From: Anthopleura xanthogrammica
Taxonomy: Eukaryota > Cnidaria > Anthozoa > Actiniaria > Actiniidae
NCBI GenBank assembly: GCA_964019055.1
Contig: OZ025222.1
Coordinates: 1,943,246-2,007,245 of the forward strand
DNA length: 64,000 nucleotides
Direction: 5' to 3'
Part shown: positions 9,356-19,440 of the stretch, piece by piece
Position numbering within the stretch: position 1 is the first letter of the stretch
Layout of the letters: each line of letters opens with the position of its first letter
Notes under the pieces: model-generated
The model's input: the letters and a program-made list of their open reading frames with translations, nothing else
Told to the model about the DNA's origin: nothing
The model's database searches: none
Position numbers and translations under genes: made by a program

Positions 9356-12300
9356 ATGCTCACTAGAAGAGAATCTTTCAAGAATGTAGATGTACGATTC
9401 GTTTTAATGGGCGATAGACAAGTAGGAAAGTCAGGTAGGTTTGTATATTTTTGTACTTATGAAAACAACTACTGATTCTTATCTTACCATTTATCATGGT
9501 GTCCAAACAAATATAACGCCGGGTAAATGTGTTTTTTTTGACCCTCAAGTAAAACTAAGTACCCTGCTTGCGAGCAGAGTCTCTTTTTACTCCTCCACGG
9601 ACGAGAGGAGGAAAGAACACTTTCCATGAATTCTTTCGCGTGCTCGGGGGAAGATTAACGGGGACTCTGCTAGCAGGGTACGGTAGAAACTAAGGTATCA
9701 ATATACAGCAATACGGGATATTTGAGCCAGGAATTAGAGCTAGAGGGTACGGGATAAGGGACAAATAGGGTTGAGTGGAAAGGAGCGAGAGTTTAGAATT
9801 ATAATGGTAATAATGCATTTATTAATTTGTGCGTAATTAGTTCACCAACAGAAACCTAGTATCAATCATTTCACCAGGTCTCTGAGGGACCCACCGCCTA
9901 AATCAATAAAATCGGGTCCCTGAAAAAATATTTTACCCTGTTTTGACCTAACTTGTTTCTAATGGCCTAAATCTTGTTTTTCTATATTTTTGAATAATCA
10001 GCGAAGTCCTAATTATTTTTGCAGGCATCCTTTGTGCGAGTAAAATGTGTTAAACTCAAATTCAAATTAATTGAGCTGGTTAATCTTCGTGAAAACAAAA
10101 GTAATTATGAGGATTAATGAAAAATAAGATTAGCCAATCAACTTTGGACTTTATTTATTAATCTTTCTGGTATTGCCTTCAAAACAGAACGATATGCGAA
10201 CTGTCAAAAGCAGCCTTATACTTTTCTATTGGTGGGCTACCTGTGTTTCTTTTCCAACAACTTCCACAGGAAGCCCGCTGAGAAGAAAAGAAACACCTCA
10301 AATTCCCACGGGTGGTCGATTTTCACTTCTGCACTTCTGTCAAAGCGAGTGAATCTATAATTTTTCGACCTCATTTGCAAACTAGAAAGACTAGTGTCGT
10401 TTCGTTCTCCGTCGCCGAAGTTACTGTGGCAGCTACTTTACTGTGGTGTCAGTCTGAAGCGCTTAACCTGGTCGACTAAGTTCTTTTACAAAGCCAGAAA
10501 CTCACAGTTCAAGGCTCAGCGTTCGGCAACAGCTCAACCAGTCGAGGTAGCCGTGTTTTTCAGGTATTACATTTGATAGTAACATCCGATGATCTGTTCA
10601 TTATACTTTTCGTTATTCTTTAAATACGATAAGAGATTTAGAAAAAACTTTAAAACAAAAATTGAACGCTATAAAATGTTCTTAAAATCTATAAGAAACT
10701 TCGAAAATATACTGATAAAGAGACGACGTTTTGACGTTGCATAACATCATTAGCAAGTCAAACATCTAAGTGAATTTAACGAAGTATATAGTATTACGGG
10801 CTGAGAATATAAATGAGTTTCAATGCGTGTGTGAGCGTAACCCTAGGGGAAAACGATCACGAGAAAAGTTTCGCACGAATGGAGTCTGATTGTGTATTTA
10901 AAGTTGGTTTACACCAGACAATCAATCTGTTTAAATATCCAGGAAATTTGTAAAGAAAAAGATCTGAAAGAAGGACGCGAACATGCCGATTACTAAACTT
11001 CAATATATTTTAAACAAATGCTTTGAAAACTCCCGATAACTTTGTCATTTGACCAGAATTCATTGCGCGCATCAAAATAACCGCGCGCGCAATTGATTAC
11101 GTCACAGACAGAATTCAAATGACGTCATAGCCAATTAAAAATTACATTGATTGAAGAAGTTGAATTGACAAGACGTGTTTGATTATCAAGTGATTTTTAT
11201 TGTTCAAAATGTGCGGAACATTTCAGTCTAAATTTAAGCGCGACAACAAAGTAGCGCCTGCACCATGTCCTTTCGAACTAGAGGTCCTTAGAAGAGCCAA
11301 AATCCAAATCGAGAAAGAAAAAGCTCTTTTGAAGAAAGAAATCGCCACACAAACCGGAGCAAGTCTCTTGTTCCTGGATACCGAGACCAGCAGATGTGAA
11401 AAACCAACCTGCGTTGCATATGATCTGAATTTGGATGGCAACATTGTGCAAAAGGGTCTGAAAGCAACTTGTCCACGAAAACTGGCAAGAGATCCGAAGT
11501 TGCCCGTCCTGACAAGAGAGATGCTGCTTGAGAAGCAGGCACAAGCAGAAGAGAACAGAAACAAGCAGCTGGAAAAGAAAAGGAAAGCCGCTGCTTTGAA
11601 ATCTCTGCAAGCTAGGGAGAGGAAATTAGAAGAAGAAGAAGAAAAATTGAACAAGGTTGCAACAATAAATGAAAAGCTAGTCAAGGCTGCCGAAAACAGA
11701 CAAGCTCAGCTCGAGGGCGTCAAATCCAAAGCTAAAAAGGCCTCCAACATCACACACAGCAAGATAGCTGAGGCACGGAACTTCGCCAAAGCGCAGCAGA
11801 CGTTAGTGCAGAGTGACAGAAAATTGAAAGAAGCTCAAACCAAAAGAGAAAAAGCTGTCAGCCAGGTTGTTAGGAAACAGCGACAACGTGAAGCACAAGC
11901 CCAAAAGGTCCGACAAAGGGCTGCCAAACAAATAGAGGAAGAGGAAGACTGTGTTCGTGTATTTGATCTGGAAGTCGATCCAGATTTGTATGCATCGGAC
12001 AGCGACAAGGATGACATGTGGGATGTTGGATTCTGGGACAGGAAAGTCTAAAGAAGAAGGAAGATAGTGCCATATATTTTGGCGATAATTATCTTCAGAA
12101 AAGGAATTCAGGCCCAGAAAAATTGATGGAAAAGAAGTGCTAGAAAGACAATTTTGTCTAACGAGAAAAAAATATTAATATAACTGTGTTAAAAATTATG
12201 GGTAATTCTTATATTTAATATATTTGTAAATTTTTATATATTTGAACGGCGTAAGTTCTCAGTTTCCAAAGTTCTGCGCCTTTTTTCTAATAAAATATTG

Positions 12301-14570
12301 ATAAATTATATGTTTTTTCTTGTGCTTAACTTGAATAAAGAAGAAAACTAAAAATCTATGGGATATTTAATGTTGTTAGTTATAAAGTTGGGCGGGCGTG
12401 GGCCGGGAGGGAAGAAGGAAAAATTTGTCGCGCGTAGCAATGTTTCGCACGTGGCTATCATAGAATAGGAAACCATCAGGGAAGCATGCGCGCGGTACAT
12501 GGTAAACATGTTTCTGGAATCATACTTTATTGTTTATAGCCAGGGCTGCCTGTTACAGCCGTGAAGCCCGCACGGGTATGTAGTACGAGAAAGTAAATAT
12601 TGGATTAGAAAAACCTCGCGTAATATAAGGACGTACGTGCGCGCGGGTATGATCAGTCCTAATGATGCTCCTTCAAAGCATATCTGAAATGGTAAGGAAT
12701 GGCACAAACATTTTTCAATCGTCTCTGTTATTTTTTTCATAGCTGTTGCTGTAAGGTTCATAACGAAGAGGTTTATTGGAGAATATGACTCATCGCAAGG
12801 TAAGACATTTCTATCATTCACTCTGGGTTGTAGTCTTTTCTTCTTCAGGGGCGGATTCATCAATGATAAGGGGGTGACCAAAATGAAAAAGTGACGATAT
12901 AGTGACGTGTTTAAATAATCCTGATCTGACTTATCGGTGCATCAATAGACCTGGAACAGCCCCCTTTCTTAGTTGTATCAATTCAAGATTCGTTCCTCTT
13001 GTTATACTTAGTGACCTATCATATTATTTGTGCTGTAGATTTTCACTACCAGTATCAAGCACCCATTGACGATGACCACATTAACATAGAAATACTAGAT
13101 CCAGGACCTCTGGTAAGCAAAATAAATAACTCCCCCCCCCCTCGAACAGCTTCCCACGGTCCACCATCCTGCTGACCTATTCATGGTTCCAACTCGGACA
13201 ATAGCGAACCAATCACCGTTGCAGCAGTTTTCCCAGCGGAATCAGTAAAATCTTGTCCAACAATCAACTACACAATATCTGTTTTAAAGAGTACTAACTT
13301 GAAGATAGGTTTATAATGTAGTGTTGTTTTGAACAGGGTATTTTTTTTAAAGATATATTCTTGTCATAGATAGGGTCATAGTATAGCCCCCTTTAAGGTG
13401 ACGTCGAAGCAGCTCAATTTGGAGGACAAAACAAAAGAATTTCATTCCCCTGAGAATTGGAATATATTTGTTTTGTCCTCCAAACTAAGCTGCAAGGGGT
13501 CTGATCGGAACATCCCTATCACTGACAGACAACCCCTAGTCCCCCCCCCCCCCCCAACACCCTCAATCCTCCACCCAGTTGTAGCCAGTGATCAGTTGTG
13601 TGATATTCATTGCAGCCAAAGGGTCAAACGAAAGATCGTGTCTTGGAAAGCCGAGCCACGTGGGGTGACAGTTTCGTGTTAGTCTATTCTATCACTGATC
13701 GGAGAAGCTTCAACGCGATCATGACATACCACCAAATGTTATGCAGCACTAAACCCAAACCTGTTGTTGTACTACTGGCTAATAAAAGTGACTTGGAGCA
13801 TAAGCGAAAGGTAACTATCTGCTATGCTTTGACGAGTAAGGAAGACATTTCGTTTATTGGGGGGGGGGGGGGGGGGGTGGGGGTAGTGGAGGACGACAGG
13901 TATGCATTTCGTGTTATTTGGAGGGGTGGTTGAGACGAGAGAATTCCTCTGGTATCCTAGAACAAATTCAGTAGCCAACTCCGTGCAGTAGCGTAAGATG
14001 GCAAATGAACGAATTTGGATAAAGAGTAGTGAAGAAAGATAAATTTTCAAAAATTTACTTTTAGTAAGAGATAAATACCGAGAATGGAGGCAATAAGCCA
14101 TATAAAGCCCGAGGGCCGCAGTCGTGACACAGTCGTAGGGTTGATTTACACGACACAATTCGTGTTGTAAGCGTGGCGTAAGCAGATTGCATGCGACAGT
14201 TGTTAGCAAAAGTTGTAACGTGGAAATCGGTACATTATAACTATTGCTGTTGGACCTACTTCTAGACCATCCGGCGATTTTTAACTTACTTTATTCAAAG
14301 ACTTCTTCGTTTTCAACCGTTTTTAAGGTACTAAAATCAGAAGGTCATCAATTGGCCGAAGCAATGAAGTGTTCGTTCTTCGAGTGTTCGGCTTCGGATG
14401 GATTCAAACAAATAACCGACGTTTTTAATGAACTTTACCGTGAAGGACTGCGTAAGAAGAAAGAGCGAAAGTACTCGTTATCACCACGACCGCTTCGAAG
14501 TGCAATGGGGAAGTTATTTCGACGTAACAGTTCAAGGGGAAACCTACTGACTCCTGGACCTTACATTTAG
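9356..14570 (+). CDS. RERG/RASL-type small GTPase, 5 exons
   Basis: Exons 9356-9434, 12743-12799, 13039-13112, 13616-13810 and 14328-14570 join in phase (junction phases 1, 1, 0, 0) into 215 aa. All junctions are GT-AG. This is a Ras-superfamily protein closest to RERG and RASL11/12. The P-loop GDRQVGKS is residues 19-26. VRFITKRFIGEYD follows (residues 30-42; the matching RERG stretch is very similar). The NKSD base-specificity motif is residues 126-129 and the G5 SAS is 156-158. Two positions are odd. The usual switch I Pro-Thr is Ser-Ser (43-44). The G3 motif reads DPGPL (66-70) in place of DTAGQ, so the catalytic Gln is missing. The C-terminus is basic (RKKKERK near 177-183) and ends GPYI with no CAAX box, as in RERG. 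The start ATG at 9356 gives a short N-terminal extension; an upstream exon is not excluded. AATAAA occurs at 14580, ten bases after the stop. Intron 1 (3.3 kb) contains the intronless gene at 11209. The likely role is growth-regulatory GTP binding; activity is inferred. Confidence 0.9.
9559..9686. mobile_element. Short inverted-repeat element, TACCCTGCT ends
   Basis: GTACCCTGCTTGCGAGCAGAGTC at the left is mirrored by GACTCTGCTAGCAGGGTAC at the right, about 125 bp apart, inside intron 1 of the GTPase gene. No open frame is present and no target duplication was resolved. Only one copy was noticed in this window. Confidence 0.6.
11098..11135 (+). promoter_or_regulatory. CRE-like and CCAAT motifs upstream of the nested gene
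   Basis: A full CRE palindrome TGACGTCA lies at 11120-11127. A half-site TTACGTCA is at about 11098-11105 and a CCAAT box at 11131-11135. They sit 75-110 bp upstream of the ATG at 11209. The spacing suggests a separate promoter for the nested gene under CREB/ATF control. This is motif evidence only; no TATA box or start site was identified. Confidence 0.4.
11209..12051 (+). CDS. Intronless coiled-coil protein, probably stathmin-related, nested in the GTPase intron
   Basis: A single open frame of 280 aa starting at ATG 11209 (A at -3) and ending at TAA 12049-12051. The frame continues one to three codons upstream only through a non-ATG codon, so 11209 is the natural start. About residues 100-235 form a long charged helix. 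The stretch TREMLLEKQAQAEENRNKQ and, about 50 residues later, NEKLVKAAENRQAQLEG have the spacing and residues of the stathmin tubulin-binding domain (E-x-L-x-x-K-x-x-x-AEE-x-R and E-x-x-ENR-x-AQ). The C-terminus is acidic (DSDKDDMWD). If stathmin-related, it would bind tubulin and regulate microtubule dynamics; the N-terminal 95 residues with several Cys were not recognised. Another charged coiled-coil family is possible. The gene lies entirely within intron 1 of the small GTPase gene on the same strand. Poly(A) signals AATAAA at 12289 and 12334 and a CRE/CCAAT cluster upstream support an independent transcription unit. Confidence 0.8.
   Translation: MCGTFQSKFKRDNKVAPAPCPFELEVLRRAKIQIEKEKALLKKEIATQTGASLLFLDTETSRCEKPTCVAYDLNLDGNIVQKGLKATCPRKLARDPKLPVLTREMLLEKQAQAEENRNKQLEKKRKAAALKSLQARERKLEEEEEKLNKVATINEKLVKAAENRQAQLEGVKSKAKKASNITHSKIAEARNFAKAQQTLVQSDRKLKEAQTKREKAVSQVVRKQRQREAQAQKVRQRAAKQIEEEEDCVRVFDLEVDPDLYASDSDKDDMWDVGFWDRKV
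12289..12339 (+). terminator. Two AATAAA poly(A) signals of the nested gene
   Basis: AATAAA at 12289-12294 and 12334-12339, about 240 and 285 bases after the stop codon of the intronless gene, in AT-rich sequence. They lie inside intron 1 of the GTPase gene, so they must be skipped or bypassed for full-length GTPase mRNA. Confidence 0.6.
13382..13504. mobile_element. MITE with TATAGACCCC-type ends (copy 1)
   Basis: Inverted halves around GCTCAATTTGGAGGACAAAA and its mirror TTTTGTCCTCCAAACTAAGC. It ends in TATAGCCCCC and GGGGTCTG. It sits in intron 3 of the GTPase gene, ending about 110 bp before exon 4. Full copies are at 48609-48746 and 60057-60192 and half a copy is at 61168-61259. Confidence 0.85.
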
Positions 14571-14629
14571 GGGTAAGGTAATAAAATTTTGAGAGAACAG
14601 ACCTCAGGCTAGGGGCCTGATTTAAAGGG

Positions 14630-14790
14630 AAGGGGTGGGGGTCACTTGGTACCCACCACCTCTGGATGTTAAACCTTGGATTTTGTCCCCAAATATCTCA
14701 AAAATCTAAAAGTCAAATTGCATTCATCTGTTCGCACCCATGCTACACAGCGTATTTGGGTATAGTTATATTAACTATGGACACTTAGTA
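14630..14790 (-). repeat. Dispersed repeat with CCAGAGGTGGTGGGTAC phrase (copy 2, inverted)
   Basis: Reverse-complement copy of the repeat at 4880-5065 and 31433-31612, recognisable from GTACCCACCACCTCTGG and GATTTTGTCC. It lies just past the GTPase poly(A) signal, in the spacer between convergent genes. It is followed by a short ACTGTACTGTACC simple repeat (14810-14855). Confidence 0.7.
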
Positions 14791-14892
14791 TTGACAGGTT
14801 TAGCAGTGTACTGTACTGTACTGTACCGGCTGTAATGTACTGTACCTGTACTGTAATTCCCAAGTTCATTACTCAATAGTCATATAATAACA

Positions 14893-15109
14893 AATAGTCC
14901 CCTTCACAGTTCCCTGTACCATCTTGAAAGACAGTCATGCCTTTGCATTGGAGTGAGAAATGAGGTGACCTTGCAATGATAGAGACCTTTTTTAACACCT
15001 TGGACAATAATTCACCTCTCTATCATAGCAAGCTCACCTCATGTCTCACTTTGATGCAATGGCCCAGCTACCTTTCAAGATGACGCAGGGAACTGTGAAG
15101 GAGAGTATT
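14893..15109. mobile_element. Palindromic MITE with AATAGTCC ends (copy 2)
   Basis: Same family as 7527-7679 but about 60 bp longer. The extra centre, also inverted, contains TTGCAATGATAGAGACC and ACACCTTGGACAATAATTCAC. It ends about 50 bp from the stop codon of the CCDC59-like gene and probably lies in its 3' untranslated region. No AATAAA was found between that stop and the element. Confidence 0.85.
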
Positions 15110-15161
15110 GTATGTAAATACATAAACATATCATTATTAATGAACAATGTATTTGATAATA

Positions 15162-16774
15162 TTATTTAATTTTAGATAATAAATAATTGATTTGATTTGC
15201 CATGACGGGTTGCCCTCGTCTTGTTCTTTTCATTAGCTGTTGGTTGGTTTGTCGTCTTCGTTTCACACTTTTTTGCAGTTCTTGAATACGCTTTTCTTTC
15301 TGTTCCTCTCTTTCCTATAATGGAGAGAATACTATCAGGGACAGATCGGGGGGGGGGGGGGGGGGGTCATCATGTCATATACACTTTAAATAATGATTCA
15401 CGTAACTAAGCTTTTCTTACCTTTTTGTTTTGTTCAACGTTGAACTTTTTTCGCTTGTATGCCTTTTCTGCACCAGAAAACCTTGTCTGTGTGTTCACTC
15501 GTCTAGAGACCCAGAAAATAAGTAGTCATAAACCATTATTCAAAGCAAAACAAGAAAGATGTTTCTCTCTTTCCACTACATGTAAGGAAATCAAGCTTTG
15601 AGAGGCAGTAGTTCAATCAACTTGCCTCTCATTTTAAGGCTTTTCTCCAGCTTTTCTTAAAATTCTAATTAAATCTGGGTTAGCAGTGCCCTGACTTAAA
15701 TCAGCCCAGAGGTTGTTTCAGGGTTCAATCTGTGAGTTAGCCATGCCCTGACTTAGATCAGCCCAGAGGTTGTTTCAGGGTTCAATCTGTGAGTTAGCCA
15801 TGCCCTGACTTAGATCAGCCCAGAAGTTGTTTCAGGGTCCGATCTGTGAGCTAGCTGTTCCCTGAATTAGGTCAGCCCTGAGGTTATTTCAAGACATGAC
15901 TGGCATTCTTTTAGACTGTCCTATGTCACTTACTTTCTGTTTCTATCAATTGGTGCTAATGATGAACTTTCCTCTGTTTTCTTAACATATTTTTTGTCTT
16001 TTAGCTGTAAACATAAAATTAATAAATCCAGTTTCAAATTCAAGAATTCAGTTTGCCTGAGGAAAAAACTCTTTGTTGTGCCTCCTGTTATGGCTGCCAT
16101 CATGTGATGGTGCAAAGCCTCTCTTCTTGTGCATGTTATGTCACTAGCTAGCCATCATGTTGGTTGAATATACAAAGCATTCCTTATTAAAATTATCTTG
16201 TTATATCAACCAAGATGGTGGCTTTTTGTTATATATATATATCTCAAGGCATTTTGAGTTGCACCCCAAGAATTTCACAGGTTAAGTAAATCCATTCTAA
16301 CCCTTCTTCTTATTTGAGTAGGTATTAAGGAAGAATACACATGATTCCCTTTCGAAAGCTTACCTTCTTTGAGTTCTTGTTATCATCAGTATGTTCGATC
16401 CTCTGCGAGGTGACTTGCTTTTCTTGTTCACTGTTCTTGATCATCTCACCTTCATAAACCTTCTGAACATACGCGGAAGTTTGCTGCTCTTTTCTTGTTT
16501 TTCTAAGAAGTTTTTTATACTCTCTGATGGCCTTCGTTCTACGGACTTGAGCAAAACCTTGACCTACAACACGTGAAAAATAAGCTTTCAAAACTCGTCA
16601 AACAAAGCCAAAAAAAGTCCGATGAGAAGCTATGGAAATTGAAGAGACCCAAACCAATTAAATAAGATTGTTCTTACCTTTCTCTCGGCTCCCTATTCCA
16701 GCGATATTCGCTCTTTTTCGCCATTTACTGCCAGGTTTTTTCTTGGTACTTTTTTCTCTCCTGTCTGCCGCCAT
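15162..16774 (-). CDS. CCDC59: CCDC59/TAP26-like ribosome-biogenesis protein, 4 exons
   Basis: Minus-strand exons 16774-16678, 16563-16364, 15486-15421 and 15314-15162 join in phase (1, 0, 0) into 171 aa. The start MAADRREKS has a good context (purine at -3, G at +4). Two segments match human CCDC59 (TAP26) as I know it: GQGFAQVRRTKAIREYKKLLRKTRKEQQ near residues 33-60 (human has GQGFAFRRKLKIQQSYKKLL) and the C-terminal part with EREEQKEKR, KRTRRGQPVM and QINYLLSKIK. The protein is very basic and helical. This family is nuclear and linked to rRNA processing (Fyv7-like). It is shorter than the human protein (about 240 aa) because the middle acidic region is reduced. The 877-bp intron 2 contains a four-copy SINE-tail array (15663-15895). 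The 3' end faces the GTPase gene across about 590 bp. Confidence 0.9.
15349..15367. repeat. Poly-G/C run in intron 3 of CCDC59-like gene
   Basis: A run of about 18 G on the plus strand, in the short intron (15315-15420) of the CCDC59-like gene; on the transcript it is a C-run 35-55 bases upstream of the last acceptor. Similar G or C runs of 10 or more occur at 13131, 13542, 13859, 21720, 33730, 44149 and 61576. Confidence 0.85.
15663..15895 (+). repeat. SINE-tail repeat, four tandem copies of 57 bp
   Basis: Four head-to-tail copies of the TGAGTTAGCCATGCCCTGAC / CAGAGGTTGTTTCAGGG unit with a 57-base period (TTCAATC at 15724 and 15781). The outer copies are more diverged than the middle ones, as expected of unequal exchange. 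Confidence 0.9.
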
Positions 16775-17132
16775 TTTGTTTTTAGTTGATATATACCGCT
16801 GACCAGCATTTGAGAAATTCCACAGGGAGCCCAACAAGGAATTACTTTGACTCTTCCTATTCAGACCACGTGTCATTTCCTAGAGTATCGTTTCTTTCTT
16901 TAAAGGTTGCGCATGAGAAGACATATGCATATGGATACAACACGAACAAAAAATCTTATTGTAAAGGAAATGACATGCATGGGCAGATCCAGAGGAGGGG
17001 TGCAAGGGGTGCGCACCCCTCCCTGCCTTGACTTTGTGCACCTAGCCTATTTTGAAGTTAACCAATACAAAATGATGTTTTCTTTCTCTGATTCTGAGAG
17101 TTGCACCCCTGAGTTGGACTCAGTTAGGGGAC

Positions 17133-17305
17133 AAAATACACATCACCTTGGAAATGTTCCCTTAAACAGTCCCACAATGCACTGGAATACCAACTCGACC
17201 CAGTTTTTCCCTCAACCTCAAAAATACACATCACCTTGGAAATGTCCCCTTAAACAGTCCCACAATGCACTGGAATACCAACTCGAGCCAGTTTTTCCTC
17301 AAAAA
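17133..17305. repeat. 88-bp direct duplication
   Basis: Two adjacent copies starting at 17133 and 17221. AAAATACACATCACCTTGG, CCCTTAAACAGTCCCACAAT and ACTGGAATACCAACTCGA recur with very few changes, so the duplication is recent. Confidence 0.95.
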
Positions 17306-17802
17306 CTCCCTGGATACTCAAACAAGATAAAAACATGATCTATAATTTACTATTTATTTTGTATATATACTATAAATATTATACATTTCTAACATTACGT
17401 TTGCCTAAAAATTGAACCCACATTATGTAAAATCCAAACATCCAGGAACATATTTTTTCCTTATAATTTACAGCCAAAGTAAAAACTGTAGTTTTTCAAG
17501 ATTTTAGAAATAGCAAGAACATTTTAAATCTTATATTCTAGTCATGCAGTTCCATGCATCTCTTAATCCCACAAAGTATATACTTTTATGAACCTATAGG
17601 CCCTTTGCATCCAATCACATGCCTTCTTTGGAGGAACGAAATATGAACTAAGAATGATATATACCCAAGGGCTAAAAATAACGGCAAGTCAAAGAACGTA
17701 TAGCCAAAATTAGGACTTGTCTGGCAAATCAGGGGCAGACTTAGTGTATTATCTAGTATTAATAATTTTAGACAATATTTTATCAAAGCTGTGCCACAGA
17801 TT

Positions 17803-18023
17803 AATAGTCCCTTTCAGTTCCCTGCGCCATCATGAAAGGTTGCCGTGCCTTTGCATCAAAGCAAGATAAAGGGAGAGCTTGCAATGATAGAGACATGTAA
17901 ATAATTGTACAAGGTGTTAAAAAAAGGTCTCTATTGGCATTGCAAGCTCACCGTTGGTCTTGCTTCATTGCAAAGGAACAGCTACCTTTCAAGATGGCAC
18001 AGGGAACTATGAAAGGGACTATT
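17803..18023. mobile_element. Palindromic MITE with AATAGTCC ends (copy 3)
   Basis: Full-length copy with the longer centre, the same layout as 14893-15109. The ends are AATAGTCCCTTTCAGTTCCC and its mirror AACTATGAAAGGGACTATT. Confidence 0.85.
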
Positions 18024-19312
18024 TAGATTTTGGCTCTTACATTATACTTTTCATTATTATGCTTTGGATTGCAAAGAACTCCTGGATATTTTCTGCAACT
18101 ATACAGAATTTTCCTAAAACTAGAGGCAGCAAGTTAGCTGCCTTATGAAAAGCTCCAATAAATATATCTTATTAACCGTGGTTGGTTCAATTTGTGAACC
18201 TATCGGTCTGAGACAAAAATAATTCAGCCACATCAAGTTTACTTGTGACCAAATTTGATAATGAAAATAGAAGTTTTGCATGATCATATTCCAGCAGCTA
18301 GATGGCAGACCAACATAGAATAATATCTCTTTACTCTGGGGTAATGAATAATTCCCTTTCTCAGAAAAAACGATTGTATTCTTCCTGCCATTCAACGTGA
18401 CTGCCATCACGTGATGATGCAATACCTCTATTGATATTAATTTTATTAAAAGATTTTTCTAAGAATTTTTAAAAATGACTCTAAAGCTGTCTAAATGTAC
18501 CAGGGATGCTCTGAATGTATCATTTAGGAGCTGGTGTTGATATTGAATTCTAGGTCCTTATATACGTGATAGTGAGGTATCTTCCAGCGTTCATGTTGAA
18601 GAAGAAAATCTAGTATACCAGTACTTAATTTATGCACCACTAACACGCAGATGGAATTGGGATTTGGTGTGTTAGGTTTTGAAAACCAGAGAAACTTGGA
18701 GGAAAGCCAATGTGCTGTGTTTTAGCTGCTGTCCATGTAACTTTTAATATATCAGGTCTTAAAAAGAGTGTAAAACATGCTGACTTACTCTAAAAGTTCT
18801 TTGCTAACTTTTAGGGGAAAATATTTCTTTTCAAAAAAGCTTTCCTGATACATTTAGATGGGAGTACTAGCCAGTTCCCCCACTTATCTGACAGCCTGGT
18901 GAATTGACCTCTAATCTCTATACTTTATGACCCGACTGCATTATATTATTATATGATTGTTGATCTATAGATGCACACAGATGGTGTGACATGGAGTACT
19001 CAGTTCTGGAGAAAATCCAGCTTGGTTTTCACTAGCAACAAATTTAAGCATAAGAAATATCATTATTTCATTGTGAAAACAGGCTCAATACACCTTTTGA
19101 GTTCAATAATAAGGATCGTGGTCTAGCTTCAGTACAAACAAGACTCTATGAGGCATGGTCAACAAAAGATGTTTGTACCGAAGCTAGAACACAATGCACC
19201 ATATTTGATATCTCAGAAAAGGTCTATGCAAGCACAAGCACAAACACAAGCACAAGGATCAAAAAAATTTTCCTTTTCCTCATGCACACCTTTTTGCTAG
19301 TAAAAACCAGGC

Positions 19313-19318
19313 TTTATT
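19313..19318 (-). terminator. Poly(A) signal of the MOB2 gene
   Basis: TTTATT on the plus strand reads AATAAA on the transcript strand, about 125 bases after the MOB2 stop codon. Confidence 0.5.
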
Positions 19319-19440
19319 TGAAAGAGAATTCTTTCGATTGAGTGGCTACCATAGGCATGTTGGGGCTGTCATGCAATCATATTCCTGACTCCCTTTCCTT
19401 AATCCACAACCACATCTGCTGAAGAACAATATTGCACCAT

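Larger units (their letters stand above)
16775..19440. other. Intergenic region between CCDC59-like and MOB2 genes
   Basis: It should contain the CCDC59-like promoter (next to 16774) and the MOB2 3' untranslated region. Also seen: an inverted-repeat fragment (16855-16985, with CAGACCACGTGTCATTTCC and its mirror), an 88-bp direct duplication (17133-17305) and a palindromic MITE (17803-18023). No other exon was recognised. Confidence 0.6.

Noticed and set aside
10394..10576. 60-codon frame upstream of the nested gene
   Set aside because: Short, unrecognised and without splice support; it is within intron 1 of the GTPase gene.
16775..16876. In-frame upstream ATG extending the CCDC59-like protein by 34 residues
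   Set aside because: The extension has no family similarity and the ATG at 16774 has the better context; the upstream part is more likely 5' untranslated.
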